Source: Eulemur rufifrons (lineage: Eukaryota > Chordata > Mammalia > Primates > Lemuridae). Taken from it: a stretch of 64,000 bases of DNA. Numbering within the stretch: the first letter of the stretch is position 1; each line of letters opens with the position of its first letter. The notes under the pieces are model-generated. The model searched no databases and was not told the DNA's origin. It saw nothing but the letters and a program-made list of their open reading frames with translations. The DNA lies in contig NC_090989.1 in the NCBI RefSeq assembly GCF_041146395.1, positions 49,874,501 through 49,938,500 on the forward strand, given 5' to 3'. Below are positions 25,631 to 37,879 of the stretch, piece by piece. The position numbers and the translations under genes were made by a program.

Positions 25631-28600
25631 GTCATAGAGATTTAGAGTACTAAACAGAACAAAGTCACAGAGAGAGGAGCTTGTCATAGACAGGAAGTGA
25701 GGGTCAGGGTGCTCTGAATGCTTAGATTATCTAACTATTGGCATAAGTTACTACAAGTCATCCATTGTCCCTGCAATCAGGAATATTCAGGACTTTAGTG
25801 GCTTTAGTATCATATTAGTACATACAAATTGATTAATGATCCACTTTCCCTAGAGCAATGCAGCTATTTCTTTTGTCCTGCTCTTAAAGAACAGTGTCCA
25901 TATTGCTCCAAGAGTTATAGGCCTCTATTCATTCTGCATAGTCACAACAAATCTCTTTTTTGGTTTAACAGCGAGAATTCTTTTTTCCTTGTGTGCTTGT
26001 TTTTTCATACTAAACTTATTTTCTTTACATTTCCTATTTCCTTTCAATCTTCTCAATCAGACATAGAATTTCTGGTGTGTATTTTGTGTACAGGTAAGGA
26101 GATAGCAAGAATTTTAAACTTTCGACCAGTACTTTTGGCCTTGTTTCATGTCTTCTCTGAAGCCTTACTATATACCTTCCCTGAGGAAGAAAAATGTCAA
26201 AACATAAGCAGAGTCAAAACATGGAATTTCATATTTTAAAATATCCACCCACATATGGCATTTTTAAACAATTTGAACACTATCATTCACTTGTGTTCAG
26301 TCACCAAATATAAGACTTTTATTTGGAATAAAATGTGCATAAAGAAGAGAGCAAGTTTAGCACCACTACTGCAGAAATTAACCACATGCACCAAGGCTGG
26401 GATTTTCTTTTTTATTCAACCATATTCTGTATTCAGATGCCTAAAGAAACTGAAAACGGTAATGTTAATAATCCCTTCTTGCTTCAGGGTACAACTAAGT
26501 CAACAGAGACATCATAATGTTCTCTTGCTATGAGCTATTTCATAGACTTCTCAGGCAGCATTTGCTTTATTTTCCTGCCTAAGTTCTGCATTTTCAAATC
26601 ATTGAATATGCAATTGCCAGTGCTCTTCTTTCTCACTGAAGTAATGTCATGAGAGGAATGGAATCAACAGTCTCTGCTGAAATCTCACCTATGCCTTTCT
26701 ACTCCCTTTACAATATGCAACTTTATGATCCCTTCGGTACAAAAATCTCAAGGTTTACAAGCTTGGAGATTTGAAATATTCAGAATATAATGCAAAAAGT
26801 GCAGATGTAGTTTATATGTGGAAAGATTTCAGGGCTATTTGTTCAATAAGATAGGCCATTTCCACCCCTTCCATGCATAATCCATTAATGTAGGATCCAA
26901 GAATTAGGATTTCAAGAAGTTTGATAGTTAAGTTTACTTCTTCATAACAAGACAGCTCCCAAGAATCTCAAAAGAAAGTTGAGTATAATTAGGGTACTAT
27001 CACAAAATATCTAATTTTAAATTTAGATAGAACCTTTGAGACTATGATATTTGAAATAAGAGTAATAGTCAATATCCTAAAAGAATTTTAATATGTTGTT
27101 CCTAGGTCTGAGAACAAAAGACAGAAAGAGAGAGAGATTACCTTTCCTTTCCTTTCTTCTATTCTCTCACTCTTTTCTTAAGAATGTTGTCATATTCAAA
27201 GGCAAATATTTCTTTGACAATAATCTGTAGGTATCCACTTTACAGAAAAGTTATATACACTAGAATAAAGATGAACTATGAATTATAATTTGATTTATGA
27301 CCTAATACCATAAGGTTTTAAATTAAGTAAGTAAATGAATAATTTTTATTTCTAAGCCACCAAAAAGAGACCAGGGACATTGCTCTCTTCTGTCTTGTAT
27401 AACCATGAAATAAAAGCAGTTATGCTTTGGAACTCCTCTTACAAAATAGTAGCCTCATCAACTGCAAAAATGCAGATGCCTGAAGTGATGGATCTTCCAA
27501 TTTCCCTGATTTGATTAATTCACATTTATGCCTGTTTCAAAGCATCATATGTACTAAATAAAGATATACAACTATTATGTATTCATAATTTTTTTTAATT
27601 TTTTAATTGAAAAAAATTAAGTTTTAAAAATGCTGTTACTGACAGCTAGTGAGATGAAAGAATATGAAAAAGTTTCAGGACAAAAATAGATAATCTCAAG
27701 TAAATTTTAAAAATATATCACAAAATAAGGCAAGAATTAATTGTTTAGGTCTCTTACCAGAAAGCGAGGAAAGTATCAAATCTCTGAAGGGATAAAAATA
27801 GCACATATGTTTTAAAGAACATCAGCTGAATGATTGTAAGCTACAAGAGTTGATCTGTGTCAGATGAAATAGTAAGTTGAACTCTGAAAAAGATAATAAA
27901 TGCTCTGGAAAAGAAAATGTACATGTCATTATCTAATTGAGGACTATGTTATAATAATGTATAGGTGAAGACTAGGTGAGAAGATCATTAAAAATCAATA
28001 AATGAATAAGGTAAGTATTGGTAATTTTCTACCAAAATTAACAAAAAGGAGAAATTTAGATAAAAAATCGGTGTAAGAAAGTTTTAGTCTCCTAAATTTA
28101 ATCACTTAGTTCCTTCATTTGTTTTTGCCAATAGCATTTGTTATAACTAAGTTATCCAGGGAGCTTAATATGTTCAGTACTGATTAAAAGATTAAGTATA
28201 AATATTAAATATGTATCTATTTATAGCCATACATCATGCGGGAAGTTTATAAACAGTGTTTAAAAATATAAAAAGTAATAGCTAGGACAATAGAATATGC
28301 AGTCACTTCATTGTAAGATTAACTTCAAAACCCAATAAGTTAATACAGTGCAGAAAAAATAAAGGTAAGGTGAACATAGTTTTTAAAGAAACATTAGACT
28401 TTACTCTTAGCTATATATATAGAACATTGCTAAGAAGGTCATTCCCAATACAGGTGAAAACAAGTCAAATGACATAGAAATTTTTTATTTTGTTAAAACC
28501 TATTAAGGAGTTGAGGAGAAAGAAACCTGAATGAGCTAAAATCCAAAAAGTTAGAAGAGAAAAGACCTGAATCACTTTTATGGTAGAGCAGTGGGAGGAA

Positions 28601-28739
28601 GGGAAAACCACCCTAGATGAGGGTAGGAGGAAACTAGAATTTTTAAAGGCCAAGTGTGATGTTTTAAAATTGTAAAGAACCTCTACTACAAATATCATTT
28701 ACAAACACCACCTTCCAACTCTCTTCCATGGGCAAATAA
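25631..28739. other. AT-rich sequence, no recognised element
   Basis: About 3 kb without a supported gene. The longest frame is 136 codons at 25829-26239. It is phenylalanine/serine/leucine-rich from T-rich DNA, has no domain, and lacks splice or promoter context. A 92-codon frame at 26255 is likewise unrecognised. A short (AG)n run lies near 27125-27140. Confidence 0.45.
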
Positions 28740-29490
28740 CATGTTTTCTTGCAGAAGAGTGAGGGCAGAGATAGAGAGCTGAGAGAGATGCCACCCTACT
28801 GAGGCACAGATGTGCAGAGATGTCTAAGGACTAAGAGCAGGGCAAACCTTGGAGTTTAGCTATCTGAAGCTTGCCAAGTTCTCATGGAGTACTAGGGGAA
28901 CGATTGGTTAGAAAGAGACCCTTGAGGCATAGGTGTACAGAACTTGAAGGAGACTATGAACAGAGAAAGAGAATAAGGATAAATCCCCCTAAGGCATTTG
29001 AGGCCCTTACTGAACACCTTACTCCAGCCTTCCACACTCCAAGTTTGAGAAAATAGCAGCAGAAGTGAAGAGATCTCCTGAGGGACGAACCTCCATGGCA
29101 GGAGAGAATTCCTTACCAGACTCTAAGGCTGACAGCCAGACTATAAGGCAAAGTGAGGATTCCCACAGTTTTGAAAGTTATGGCTAGGCTATAAAGCATA
29201 GAGGTCTTTGGAGTCTTTCCAGACTCAAATCCCAAGTCCTGTGGAAGGGAGATCCTTACCCAGTGCTGAAATTATGTGACTGCAGTACATGAATGTTTCT
29301 AGCTAAATAATGAAGCCCAAACCCAGCTTAATTACAGATAACTCTGCTCCCCACATTAGAAGTCTGACAGAAAACTCTACCCTTTTCTAGGTGTAAATAT
29401 AATTTATTTCAGTCTCTACAATTCTATTCCACATAATATTCATAATATAATAAAATACTATAGACTCATGAAGAAGAAACAAATGTGACT
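28740..29490 (+). mobile_element. Possible 5' part of the L1M/HAL1 element
   Basis: GC content is higher than in the surroundings and the sequence leads directly into L1M/HAL1 ORF1-like sequence downstream, so it may be its 5' UTR. I do not recognise individual blocks with confidence. The 61-codon frame at 28871-29056 is probably chance. Confidence 0.35.
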
Positions 29491-29865
<375 letters not shown>

Positions 29866-30922
29866 AAAGAAGAAATTTAGAGATGAACTTGATGTACAAA
29901 TAGCCAGAAAGAGACTTAGAAAATAACTATGATGATGTCTGGGTTGGGGGTGGGGGGATAGGGAGAGCTTGATAGCTGTAAATAAACAGAAATTTTCAAC
30001 AGCAAGAATAAATCTTTGAAAAAGACCTAAATAATGCTATAAATGAAAAACATGAAATGAGAAATTAAGAATACATTTGACGGGCTCTCTTGACATAGTG
30101 GGCAGTGCATCAGTCTCATAATCTGAAGAATACATTTGCTAGATTAGAAGACTGGACATGTAGGAGGAAATTATCAGTTAACTGATGATGTTTCAATAGA
30201 AATTATTTAAACTGAAACATTAAAAGGGAAACTAAAGTGTGAAAAAATAAAAGGGAGCATCTAAGACCTATATGACAATAACAAATAATCAAATGCATTT
30301 ATAATTTTAGTCACAGAAAGAATGAAGGAAGAGATTGAAGAAGAGGACATTTTTAAAGATATAATGATATGTAACTTTTACAAATTGATAAAAGACCCCA
30401 ATCCTCCCATCTAAGAAGTTTGGTGAACCCAAAGTAGAACAAATATAAATGAAATCACATTTTTCTATGCATAGCATTGACAAACTACTAAAAACCAAAC
30501 ATAAAGAAGGAATCTAAAAACAGATGGCAGAGGGAGTAAATTCATTACATGTGGGTATATAACACTACAAATAATGGCAACTTTCCTTTATTAACAACGA
30601 AGATTAGAAAAAAAGTATGAAGTATCTTTCAAGTGCTAATTAACAAAGAAAAAAAAGAAAACATTTTATACCTGAAATTCGATACTGCAAAGATTTCCTT
30701 CAACAAAGTAAAAAGGGTTAAATGCATTTATAGGCAGACAAAAGTATTGAGTCTTCATCTCCAGTCGATTTTCCCTAAAATTAATACTTGAACAAGTTCT
30801 TTATACTGAAATAAAATCATTCCAGATACAAATAAAGATATGTATGAAAAAGTGATAAGAGAAGAATGGGTAAATAGTTTAGTAAATATAAAAACTTTTA
30901 AAATTGTATTTTCTTGTATACT
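29866..30922 (+). mobile_element. L1M/HAL1-type LINE, ORF1-region fossil (first half)
   Basis: The sequence follows the ORF1-like portion of L1M/HAL1 elements in order: 'gaaaataactatgatgatgt', 'acatgaaatgagaaatt', 'ttcaatagaaattatttaaactgaaac', 'gaacccaaagtagaacaaatataaatg', 'gcatagcattgacaaactactaaaaaccaaa', 'aagtatctttcaagtgctaa', 'gcaaagatttccttcaacaaag', 'cagacaaaagtattgag', 'aagaatgggtaaatag'. Many stops mean no protein could be made. The element is split at 30922 by an LTR and resumes at 35769. A tRNA half is inserted at 30080. Confidence 0.75.
30080..30128 (+). pseudogene. 5' half of elongator tRNA-Met(CAT), tailless retropseudogene
   Basis: The text 'gtgggcagtgcatcagtctcataatctgaag' matches the D arm, anticodon stem and CAT anticodon of eukaryotic elongator tRNA-Met, preceded by a diverged acceptor strand (gggctctcttgacat). 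The sequence stops at the 3' side of the anticodon stem: the variable loop, T arm and 3' acceptor are absent. The 13-bp direct repeat aagaatacatttg flanks it at 30067-30079 and 30126-30138, sharing the terminal aag. There is no A-tail. It cannot fold into a tRNA and is not a functional gene. Confidence 0.88.
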
Positions 30923-31321
30923 TGTGTATTAGTTGTCTATTGTTGCTATAAGAAATTACCACAAATTTAGTGGCTTGAAACAACATAAATTTATTATCTT
31001 GTATTTCTTACATCACAAGTCTAACATTGGTCTTCCTGTATTAAAAATAAAGATATTGGCAGAGTTGTGTTTGTTTATGAAGACTCTAGAGAAGAATACA
31101 TTTGCTTGTCTTTTCCAGCTTCTAGATGCTGCTTGCCTTCATTCTTTGGCACCTGGTCCTCATTCTCTATCATCAGAACCAGAGATAGTGGTTAAGGTTT
31201 TCCTTAGGTCATATCACTCTTACCTCTTCTTTTGCCTCCTTCTTCTACTATGAAAGACTTTAGTGATTACATTGGACACACCCAAATAATTCTGGATAAT
31301 CTCACTATTTTAGGTCAATGG
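30923..31321 (-). mobile_element. MLT1-type LTR (ERVL-MaLR), first part
   Basis: Antisense LTR: 'tgtgtattagttgtctattgttgctataag', 'tggcttgaaacaacataaatttatt', 'cttctagatgctgcttgcc', 'gtgattacattggacacacccaaataattctggataatctc'. It stops at 'ttaggtcaatg', where a MaLR provirus is inserted, and the remaining about 100 bp reappears at 35672-35768. The 106-codon frame on the + strand is a shadow. Confidence 0.8.
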
Positions 31322-31326
31322 GTTAG
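31322..31326. repeat. Target-site duplication GTTAG (left copy)
   Basis: The 5-bp gttag precedes the MaLR provirus and recurs exactly at 35667-35671, immediately after its other end. Five base pairs is the duplication length of ERVL/MaLR integration. Confidence 0.8.
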
Positions 31327-31732
31327 TGCCTTAGTCCCTTTATGCTGCTATGAGAAAATATCACAAACTGGATAATGTACAAATGATATAAATTTATTTA
31401 TCTCAGTTCTACTGGCTGGAAAGTCCAAGATCAAGGTGCTGGCAGGTTCAATATCTAGTGAGAGCTGCTCTCTGCTTCCAAGATGGCAGCTTATAGCTAC
31501 ATCCTCTGGAGGGGATGGATGTTTTGTCTTCACATGGTGGAAGGGGTGGAGGGTAAAAGGGATGAGCATTGTTTCCACCACCTTTATATTAATAAAACCA
31601 CAAATTTCATACTTTAGGGCTCTGCCCTCATTACTTAATTACCTCCTAAAGTTCCATCTCATAACACTGCTGCATTGAGGATTAAGTTTCAACATACATT
31701 TTTGAGGAAGCACAAACATTAAATGTATAACA
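31327..31732 (-). mobile_element. MaLR provirus 3' LTR
   Basis: Antisense LTR of about 406 bp: 'tgccttagtccc', 'tgctgctatgagaaaatatcac', 'tggctggaaagtccaagatcaaggtgctggcagg', 'ttcacatggtggaagggg', 'taattacctcctaaagttcc', ending 'aaatgtataaca'. It carries a degenerate polyadenylation/promoter region. Reading frames across it (80 and 77 codons) are shadows. Confidence 0.9.
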
Positions 31733-33388
31733 TTCCACCCCTGGCCCCCCAAATTGCTTTCCTCCTTACATACAAAATATATTCACTTTATCACAATAGC
31801 CCTCAAAGTCTTAACTCATTCCAGTATCAGCTCAAAACTCTAAAGTTCATCAAAATATCACCTAAATTACAAATGAGTGAGACTCAAAGGTATGCCTCAT
31901 CCAGGGGCAAATTTTTCTCCATTTATGAGCCTGTGAAGTTGAGTAAGTTATATGCTTATAAAATAAAATGGTGTGACAGGAATAGGATAGACATTCTCAT
32001 TACAAAAGGGAACAACAAGAAAGAAGAAAGGGCTAACAGGTCCCAACTACTTCTAAAACCCCACAAGTCAAACAACATTAAATCTTGAGGTTTGAGAAAA
32101 ATCTTCCTTGACTCCATGTCCTGCCTTCTGGACACACTAACACAGGGGTTGTGACAGCAAGGCTCTGGGCAGCCGTCCTCCTTTGCATTGCTGGGCCCAG
32201 CCAACATCACAATGCTAACAGATTGGAGTCAGATGCCTAAGACTCTACCAGGCTGGCTTTGCAAGCTGGTGTCTCTACAGATCTGGGGTATTGGGGACAG
32301 CTCTGCCCCCACAGCTCCACTAAGCATTGCCCTAGTGAGGGCTGCCTGTGGCGCTCTGACCACTGCAGTATTCTTCTGCTTGGGCCCTGAGCCCTCAGGG
32401 GCCTTCAAAATCTAAGTGGATGTCACCCTGTCTCTATGGTTCATGCACTCTGTGCACTTGTGAAGTTAGCACCGTGTGGAAGTTGCCAAGTTTTATCCCT
32501 TGTGACCTCTGGAGTGGTGGTTCAAGCTCTACCTGGGTCAGCTCAAGACAGCCAAGGGAGCCAAAGAGTGCTGCAATGGAATATGAGGAGCAAAAGCTTG
32601 AGGTGACCCTGGGCAGCAAACCTTGAGATTCCATTAGAAACATGGGCCCCTCCCTGGAAACCAGTCTGCCTTCTAGGTCCTGGCACTCTGAGCCTCTAAT
32701 GGGAGTGACAGCCTAGAAGATCTCTAAAATGCTTTCAGGCCATTCTCTCATTGTCCTGATAAACAGCATCTGTTTTTCTACTATCCATTCTAATCTTATC
32801 AAATGTTCACTTAGACACACCCTTAGTATTTTCTCTCAAACACACCTTTTTATTCTTTATAATTTGGCTAGACTGAGAATTTTTCAGATCTTTAAGTTCT
32901 GCTTCTCTTTTAATTATAAATTCCATCTTTAAAGTTGTTTGTCTCTTATAGAATTTTACTATGGCAAGTTAAGAGAAGCCATGCAAGACCCTGAACATTT
33001 GCTTAAAGATTTCTTTTTCAAATATCAGAGCACATCACTCTTAAATTTTGCCTTTCGCAAAGAACTAGAGCATGCAAACAGTTCAGTGAAATATTTTGCA
33101 ACTTTGTAACAAGGATCATCTTTGCCCCGGTTTCCAATTGGATATTTCTAATTTTCATCTAATCATCAGAATGACCTTTTATTGTTTATATTTCTACCAA
33201 AATTTTGATCATGACCATTTAAGTAGTCTCCAAGAAGTTTGAGGATATGTTTACAGATATCCTCTCCTTCTCAGCTGTCACTAAAATAGTACTTTATCGT
33301 CCAGCCTCTACCCATTACCCAGTTCCAAAGCTGCTTTCACATTTTAGATATTTGTTATAGAAACATCCAGCTTCACAATGCCAAATGC
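31733..33388 (-). mobile_element. MaLR provirus internal region
   Basis: About 1.66 kb between the two LTRs. It starts at the 3' LTR with 'ttccacccctggccccc', passes 'cataggatagacattctcattac'-like sequence, 'taacaggtcccaac', 'acattaaatcttgaggtttgag', 'gccctagtgagggctgcc', and ends with 'cagcctctacccattacccagttccaaagctgc' next to the 5' LTR. MaLR internal regions are nonautonomous and only encode a gag-like remnant; stops fill all frames here. The 121-, 84- and 75-codon frames on either strand are incidental. Confidence 0.85.
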
Positions 33389-33440
33389 TGTCTTAGTCCA
33401 CTGGTGCTGCTACAACAAAATACCACAGACTATGTAACCA
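33389..33440 (-). mobile_element. MaLR provirus 5' LTR, 3' fragment
   Basis: Begins 'tgtcttagtccactggtgctgctacaacaaaataccacagac' exactly like the matching end of the 3' LTR, but stops after about 50 bp. The missing portion resumes at about 35555. Confidence 0.8.
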
Positions 33441-33919
33441 GTGCCCTGTTTCTCAGAGTCCCATTTTAAAATTTTCTGCCTGTTTCTTGCTATGTTCTTA
33501 AGGATGAAATACTGACCTTTACCCTCCTTCTTTCCACCATGCACTCCCTTGCAAAAGTTTCCCTTATCAAATCATGTGCTTGTTTAGAAGTTCCAGAGAC
33601 TAAAACAAACCAGACCTCCACTAGGAGATTACTTTTAAAGGTTTCAGTTAATCTATAGATAAACAGTCTTCAAGATAACATCAGCCCATTCACCACGTAA
33701 AGCAATATTTCATGATAGTCATCAAGACAAATCACACTGACCAGCACCTCCTTGCCACTCCTACATGCCCGTCATTCCAAATTCCACTTTAAAACCCCTA
33801 CCCTCAGCCCAAGAATTTGAAATGGTTTCTTTGAGGCACAAGTCTGGGACATTTCCACACTGCTACCTCTGGAATAAAGTCAATTCCTTACGCTACATCT
33901 CTTCCTTTTTATTGGCTTT
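33441..33919 (+). mobile_element. Possible ERV1-type LTR segment
   Basis: The segment ends like a retroviral LTR: 'actttaaaacccctaccctcagcccaag', then 'ctctggaataaagtcaattccttacgctac', resembling a TATA-like box followed by a polyadenylation signal at typical spacing. It starts near 'tgtaaccagtgccc' and is about 480 bp. No second LTR or internal gene is seen. The family is not identified, so this remains a possible solo LTR. Confidence 0.45.
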
Positions 33920-34614
33920 TTTTTTTTTTTTCCCAGAATATTAGTGGAGTGCAAAGGCTTTGGTTACATAAATCACCTTTGCAACACCTCAGTCAAAGCT
34001 ACAAGCATGCCTGTCCCCCAGAAACCATGCACCACACCCAGTAACTGTAATTTACCCATCCCCAACTCCCTCCTCCCACTGGACCCAACACCTGATAAAT
34101 GTTATGTCCATATGTGCCCGTAAGTGTTGGTCAATTACTACAAATTTAATGGTGAGTACATGTGGTGCTTGTTTTTCCATTCTTGGGATACTTCTCTTAG
34201 TAGAATGGGCTACAGCTCTATCCAGGGTAATACAAGAGGTGCTATATCACCATTGTGTTTTGTGGCTGAGAACTCCATGGTATACATATACCACACTTTA
34301 TTAATCCGCTCATGCATTGACAGGCACTTGGATTGTTTCCACATCTTTGTAATTGTGAATTGTGCTGCTATAAACATTCCAGTGCAGATGTCTTTTTTAT
34401 AGAATGTCTTTTTTTTTCCTTTGGGTAGATGCCCAGTAATGGGATTCTGGACCAAATGGTAGTTCTACTTGTAGCTCTTTGAAGTATCTCCACATTACTT
34501 TCCACAGAGGTTGTATTAGTTTGCAGTCCCATCAGTAGCGTATGAGTGTCCCTGTCTCTCCACATCCACACCAACATTTATTGTTTTGAGACTTTTTGAC
34601 AAAGCGAAGGTGAA
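33920..34614 (-). mobile_element. L1 3' end (3' UTR and ORF2 C-terminus)
   Basis: On the minus strand an A-tail (T-run 33918-33931) is followed upstream by L1 3' UTR and ORF2 C-terminal sequence. The frame at 34210-34455 gives FIAAQFTITKMWKQSKC and VWYMYTMEF, conserved ORF2 C-terminal words. It is 5'-truncated at about 34614. Confidence 0.88.
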
Positions 34615-35184
34615 AAAGGTTTACTCTTTGATAAATGCAATAAGATCCCTATGAGCTTGGGTGCTGGGTCCATCATTGACTGGCAGATGCATGTCCCAAG
34701 CTGGGAAAGCTAGCCTGTAACTTAAACACACAAATACTCACACCTCACTCACACACAGACACGCACACTGACATCCTGAGTTCTACAGTGATAATGGCTT
34801 ATGTGAAGGGAGAAGACAGACAAACTATTAGGTCTGCTTCAATTTGGAGCATCACGAGAAGCCATTTCCCAGCCGGCCTTTGATAGGGCAGTGCCAGCCT
34901 TGGTGCTTCTGACACGCTTGGCACCTTGCTGAAGATACAAAAGTAAGTTCGGTCATTCCTGCTTTTAAGGAGCTTACTTTTCGGTAGAGAGCACCAGGCT
35001 TAAAAACCGGCTCTCCTTTGTGCACACACCCTAATCCTCGTCAAAACTGATTCAGACCCATAGTCACGTCACACTTCCTTTATGACAAGTGGTACGCTCT
35101 TGCAACTCACCTGTCCGAGAGATAGTCTACAAAATGGCCATTGATTGAGGTGTGAGGTGAATGGTCATGTTTGTACTATGAATC
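34615..35184. other. Unassigned sequence inside the split LTR
   Basis: No family recognised. A stretch near 34935-34990 ('gatacaaaagtaag..aaggagcttactttt') resembles a minus-strand L2 3' end. A weak CA-rich patch lies at 34725-34770. Confidence 0.4.
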
Positions 35185-35505
35185 TCTTTTTAAAACATGT
35201 ATTCTGTGCTTACTACATACAAGCAAGCTAGAGGCTAAAAGTTCAAAGATAAATAAGGAAGGCCCTGATGCTGACTTCAAAAAGTTTACATTTATTCCAG
35301 GGCACTAACAAATTCATAGTTTTTATATGATGTGGCATTCTATTAGAAAAGCATATTAGGAGCAAAAAGGAGGATATCTGGGCTAATCAAGAGGCTGGGG
35401 GAATGCTGAGCTGAGTCTTAAAAAGTGTATGAGAAGCAAGCTGGTAAGATAAGGTGATACAGGACAAGGGACCGGCATATGCAAAGGCTTGGGGGAATTA
35501 AATCA
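35185..35505 (-). mobile_element. L2 LINE 3' fragment
   Basis: Antisense L2 blocks: 'tattctgtgcttactacatac', 'aaagataaataaggaaggccctgatgctgacttcaaaaagtttac', 'ctgagctgagtctta', 'gcatatgcaaaggcttggg'. Strongly diverged, but the block order is right. Its presence within the span of a younger MaLR LTR is odd. Confidence 0.6.
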
Positions 35506-35554
35506 TTCTAAAATCCCAAAATTGCACCTTATTTCTGCATCATTTGAAGCAGAG

Positions 35555-35666
35555 TCTGCGCACATAATTTAATCATCTCCTAAACTCCTACCTTGCAGTA
35601 CTGTTGCATTGAGAGTTAAATTTCAACAATAATTTTGAAGTGGTCACAAACCTTCAAACCATAGAA
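35555..35666 (-). mobile_element. MaLR provirus 5' LTR, 5' fragment
   Basis: The sequence 'ttaatcatctcctaaactcctacc', 'actgttgcattgagagttaaatttcaaca', 'aaccttcaaaccatagaa' corresponds to the outer part of the 3' LTR copy at 31620-31732. It is followed directly by GTTAG, matching the left duplication. Confidence 0.8.
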
Positions 35667-35671
35667 GTTAG

Positions 35672-35768
35672 CTCACTTAATTACCTTCTGTTAGGTAATC
35701 TGATATAGCCACAGGTTCTGGAGATTTGCATATAGATCCCTTTTTAGGCTGTTATTTTGCCTACCACA
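35672..35768 (-). mobile_element. MLT1-type LTR, second part
   Basis: This completes the LTR begun at 30923: 'cacttaattaccttctgttaggtaatctgatat', 'cacaggttctggagatttg', 'ttattttgcctaccaca'. The terminal taccaca is the outer end of the LTR. Confidence 0.8.
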
Positions 35769-36395
35769 ATATGCATATTAAGCTTTTCAAATATGATGTT
35801 TATTAGATATTGTTTTATTTTAATACTTTTAAAAATTATTGAATGTTTAAAGTAAAAGTAATAAAAACAAATAGCACATCATGGGTTTATCGAATATGTA
35901 GAATTGTAATATATGACAACCAGCAGGGGTAAATAGATATATTTTTAATAATCTCTCATTGTTTTTAAAGTAGTTGACAATTTTTGAAGCTAGACTTATG
36001 AGTTAAAATGCATTTCATAATCTTGGAGAAACTATCACAAAGAGACATAAATAAAAAGGTGAAAAATAAATTCTTAAATCACCCTTCAAAAACATTCAGA
36101 AAAGGATAAACAAAGTAACAAAGAATGAATTGGTTGAATAGAAAACAACCCAGTATGCCAATAGTTACATTAAATATAAATGATCTAAACCACTACTTAA
36201 AAGACAGACTGGTAAAAAACAAAACCCAACTATGTGTTGTTTGCAAAAAGTATACTTTAAATATAGTGACAGAGACAGATAAAAAGAAAAAGGTAACAAG
36301 AAAAACCATAGAAACCTCAAACATTAATATGCCTAGGTAGCCATTTTAATATACAACAGAATAGACTTAGAGATGAAGAAAAAGAAGCACAGCCA
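35769..36395 (+). mobile_element. L1M LINE, second half of the split element
   Basis: Resumes in register with the part that ended at 30922: 'tattgaatgtttaaagtaaaagtaataa', 'gaatatgtagaattgtaatatatgacaac', then the ORF2 N-terminal area 'agttacattaaatataaatgatctaaac', 'aaaacccaactatgtgttgtttgcaaaa', 'tagccattttaatat'. These blocks lie at the ORF1-ORF2 junction and start of the endonuclease domain in L1M. The 71-codon frame at 36125 contains the degenerate LNINDLNHYLK.. word of ORF2. Confidence 0.75.
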
Positions 36396-37879
36396 TTTAC
36401 ATGTTCCACGCTATGTACAATTGTTCTTCTAAGTACTTAATTACTAACTTTAGATTATTTTTCAAATAAATATTATGTATAAAACTTCCTTACTCTCACT
36501 TGGGCATTTTAAAATCCCAAAGTTTGAGTGGAGAACGAAAACCTTCTCTTCATATATTTCAAGCATAAATCACCAATTAATAATCAGTTATTATTAAAAG
36601 AGTAAGAATATATTATAGATGCCATGTACTCTTCAGATAGAATAAATATTTTAAGTAATGATTTAGCTGTAGCTTGTTTTGCTTTAAAAGATATCTCTTC
36701 AATTGTGTTGACATTATCTTTAAGTTAGCTTCTGTTTTCAACATATAAATAAAAAATTCATCTAGCACCAGTATTATATAGCTTTAAAATTTATGATCAG
36801 TACAGTGCCCCCCAAAACTGAAATATGAAGTCAGTAAAAAATTTACCTTATCATTGATATCTTTAGGAAAGGCATATATATAAAAGAATTCTACATGGAT
36901 GATTATATAAAATAAAAATATTTTAGTAGAAATTACTTATCTCATACATATGGTACCTAGAGAGTTTTTAGTGATGAACATTTATGAAATTTTGTGATGT
37001 GTATATGGGGTGAAGCCATGTGAGGATGCGTATATCTGGGTTATTAAGGGTGAAAAACACTTTCAGATGGAGAGGATTTCTATCTATTTCTACCTCTCTA
37101 TCTCAGATAGGATACCTTCAGAAGTAGGATTATCTACTGTTCTTTAAGAACATTTATTCTTGCGCCCTTTATGAAATATCTCCCTACTTTATCTACTTCA
37201 TTAGTATAAAACATATAATGAATATGTGATTACAAATTATATGTATAAGCATATTTAACAATATAATATTAAGTAGAGGTCACAGAAAGCTCTCATTTAA
37301 ATCAAGTTGAAATGTAAAGGAAATCTATCACATCTTTAAATTCATAATATATACTACCAATACTCTATAAATTTCAAATTTTGTGATTTTGGAAAGAAGT
37401 TAGTCATATATATTCACTGGTACCAAGGATTATGTAAATTTATCAAAATTATCCCCAGAGGCAAAAGCTTAGTGAGATATGTCAACTTCTACCATGGGGA
37501 ATTTCTTTATTAATATTATAATGAAAGAATATTCAATGTAGTATTATACACTCTTTTGTAACCTACAGGCATGACCTCTTCAAGACTAGTGATGACTGAT
37601 ATTTTTTAAAGGAATGTGTGTTTGTAAACGTGGAGGGAAAACAGAAATGTCATTGTCCATTTTATATATGAACTTGACATAATCTCAGAAGTTTTCTGAG
37701 AAAACATTCCTTTTTTAACCCCTGTTCTTTGCACAGGATTGTTGTGATAATTGTTTTTTATTTATAATTCTTCAATATAGCGTTGACCCTTCTTTGATGA
37801 ATGAATCATCCCTATTATTCATGCAATTATTAATTGATTGTATGTTGTACCATCTCACAACTCTCCCAATTATGTTAAT
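36396..37879. other. AT-rich sequence, no recognised element
   Basis: Unassigned; no long frame on either strand and no recognisable repeat. Confidence 0.45.

Noticed and set aside
25829..26239. 136-codon open frame on the + strand
   Set aside because: The product is dominated by F, S and L from T-rich DNA. It has no domain, no splice or promoter context, and another unrelated frame follows directly. Chance length is expected at this base composition.
30080..30128. Functional tRNA-Met gene
   Set aside because: Only the 5' half is present. The T arm, variable loop and 3' acceptor strand are missing, so no cloverleaf can form and the internal B box is absent.
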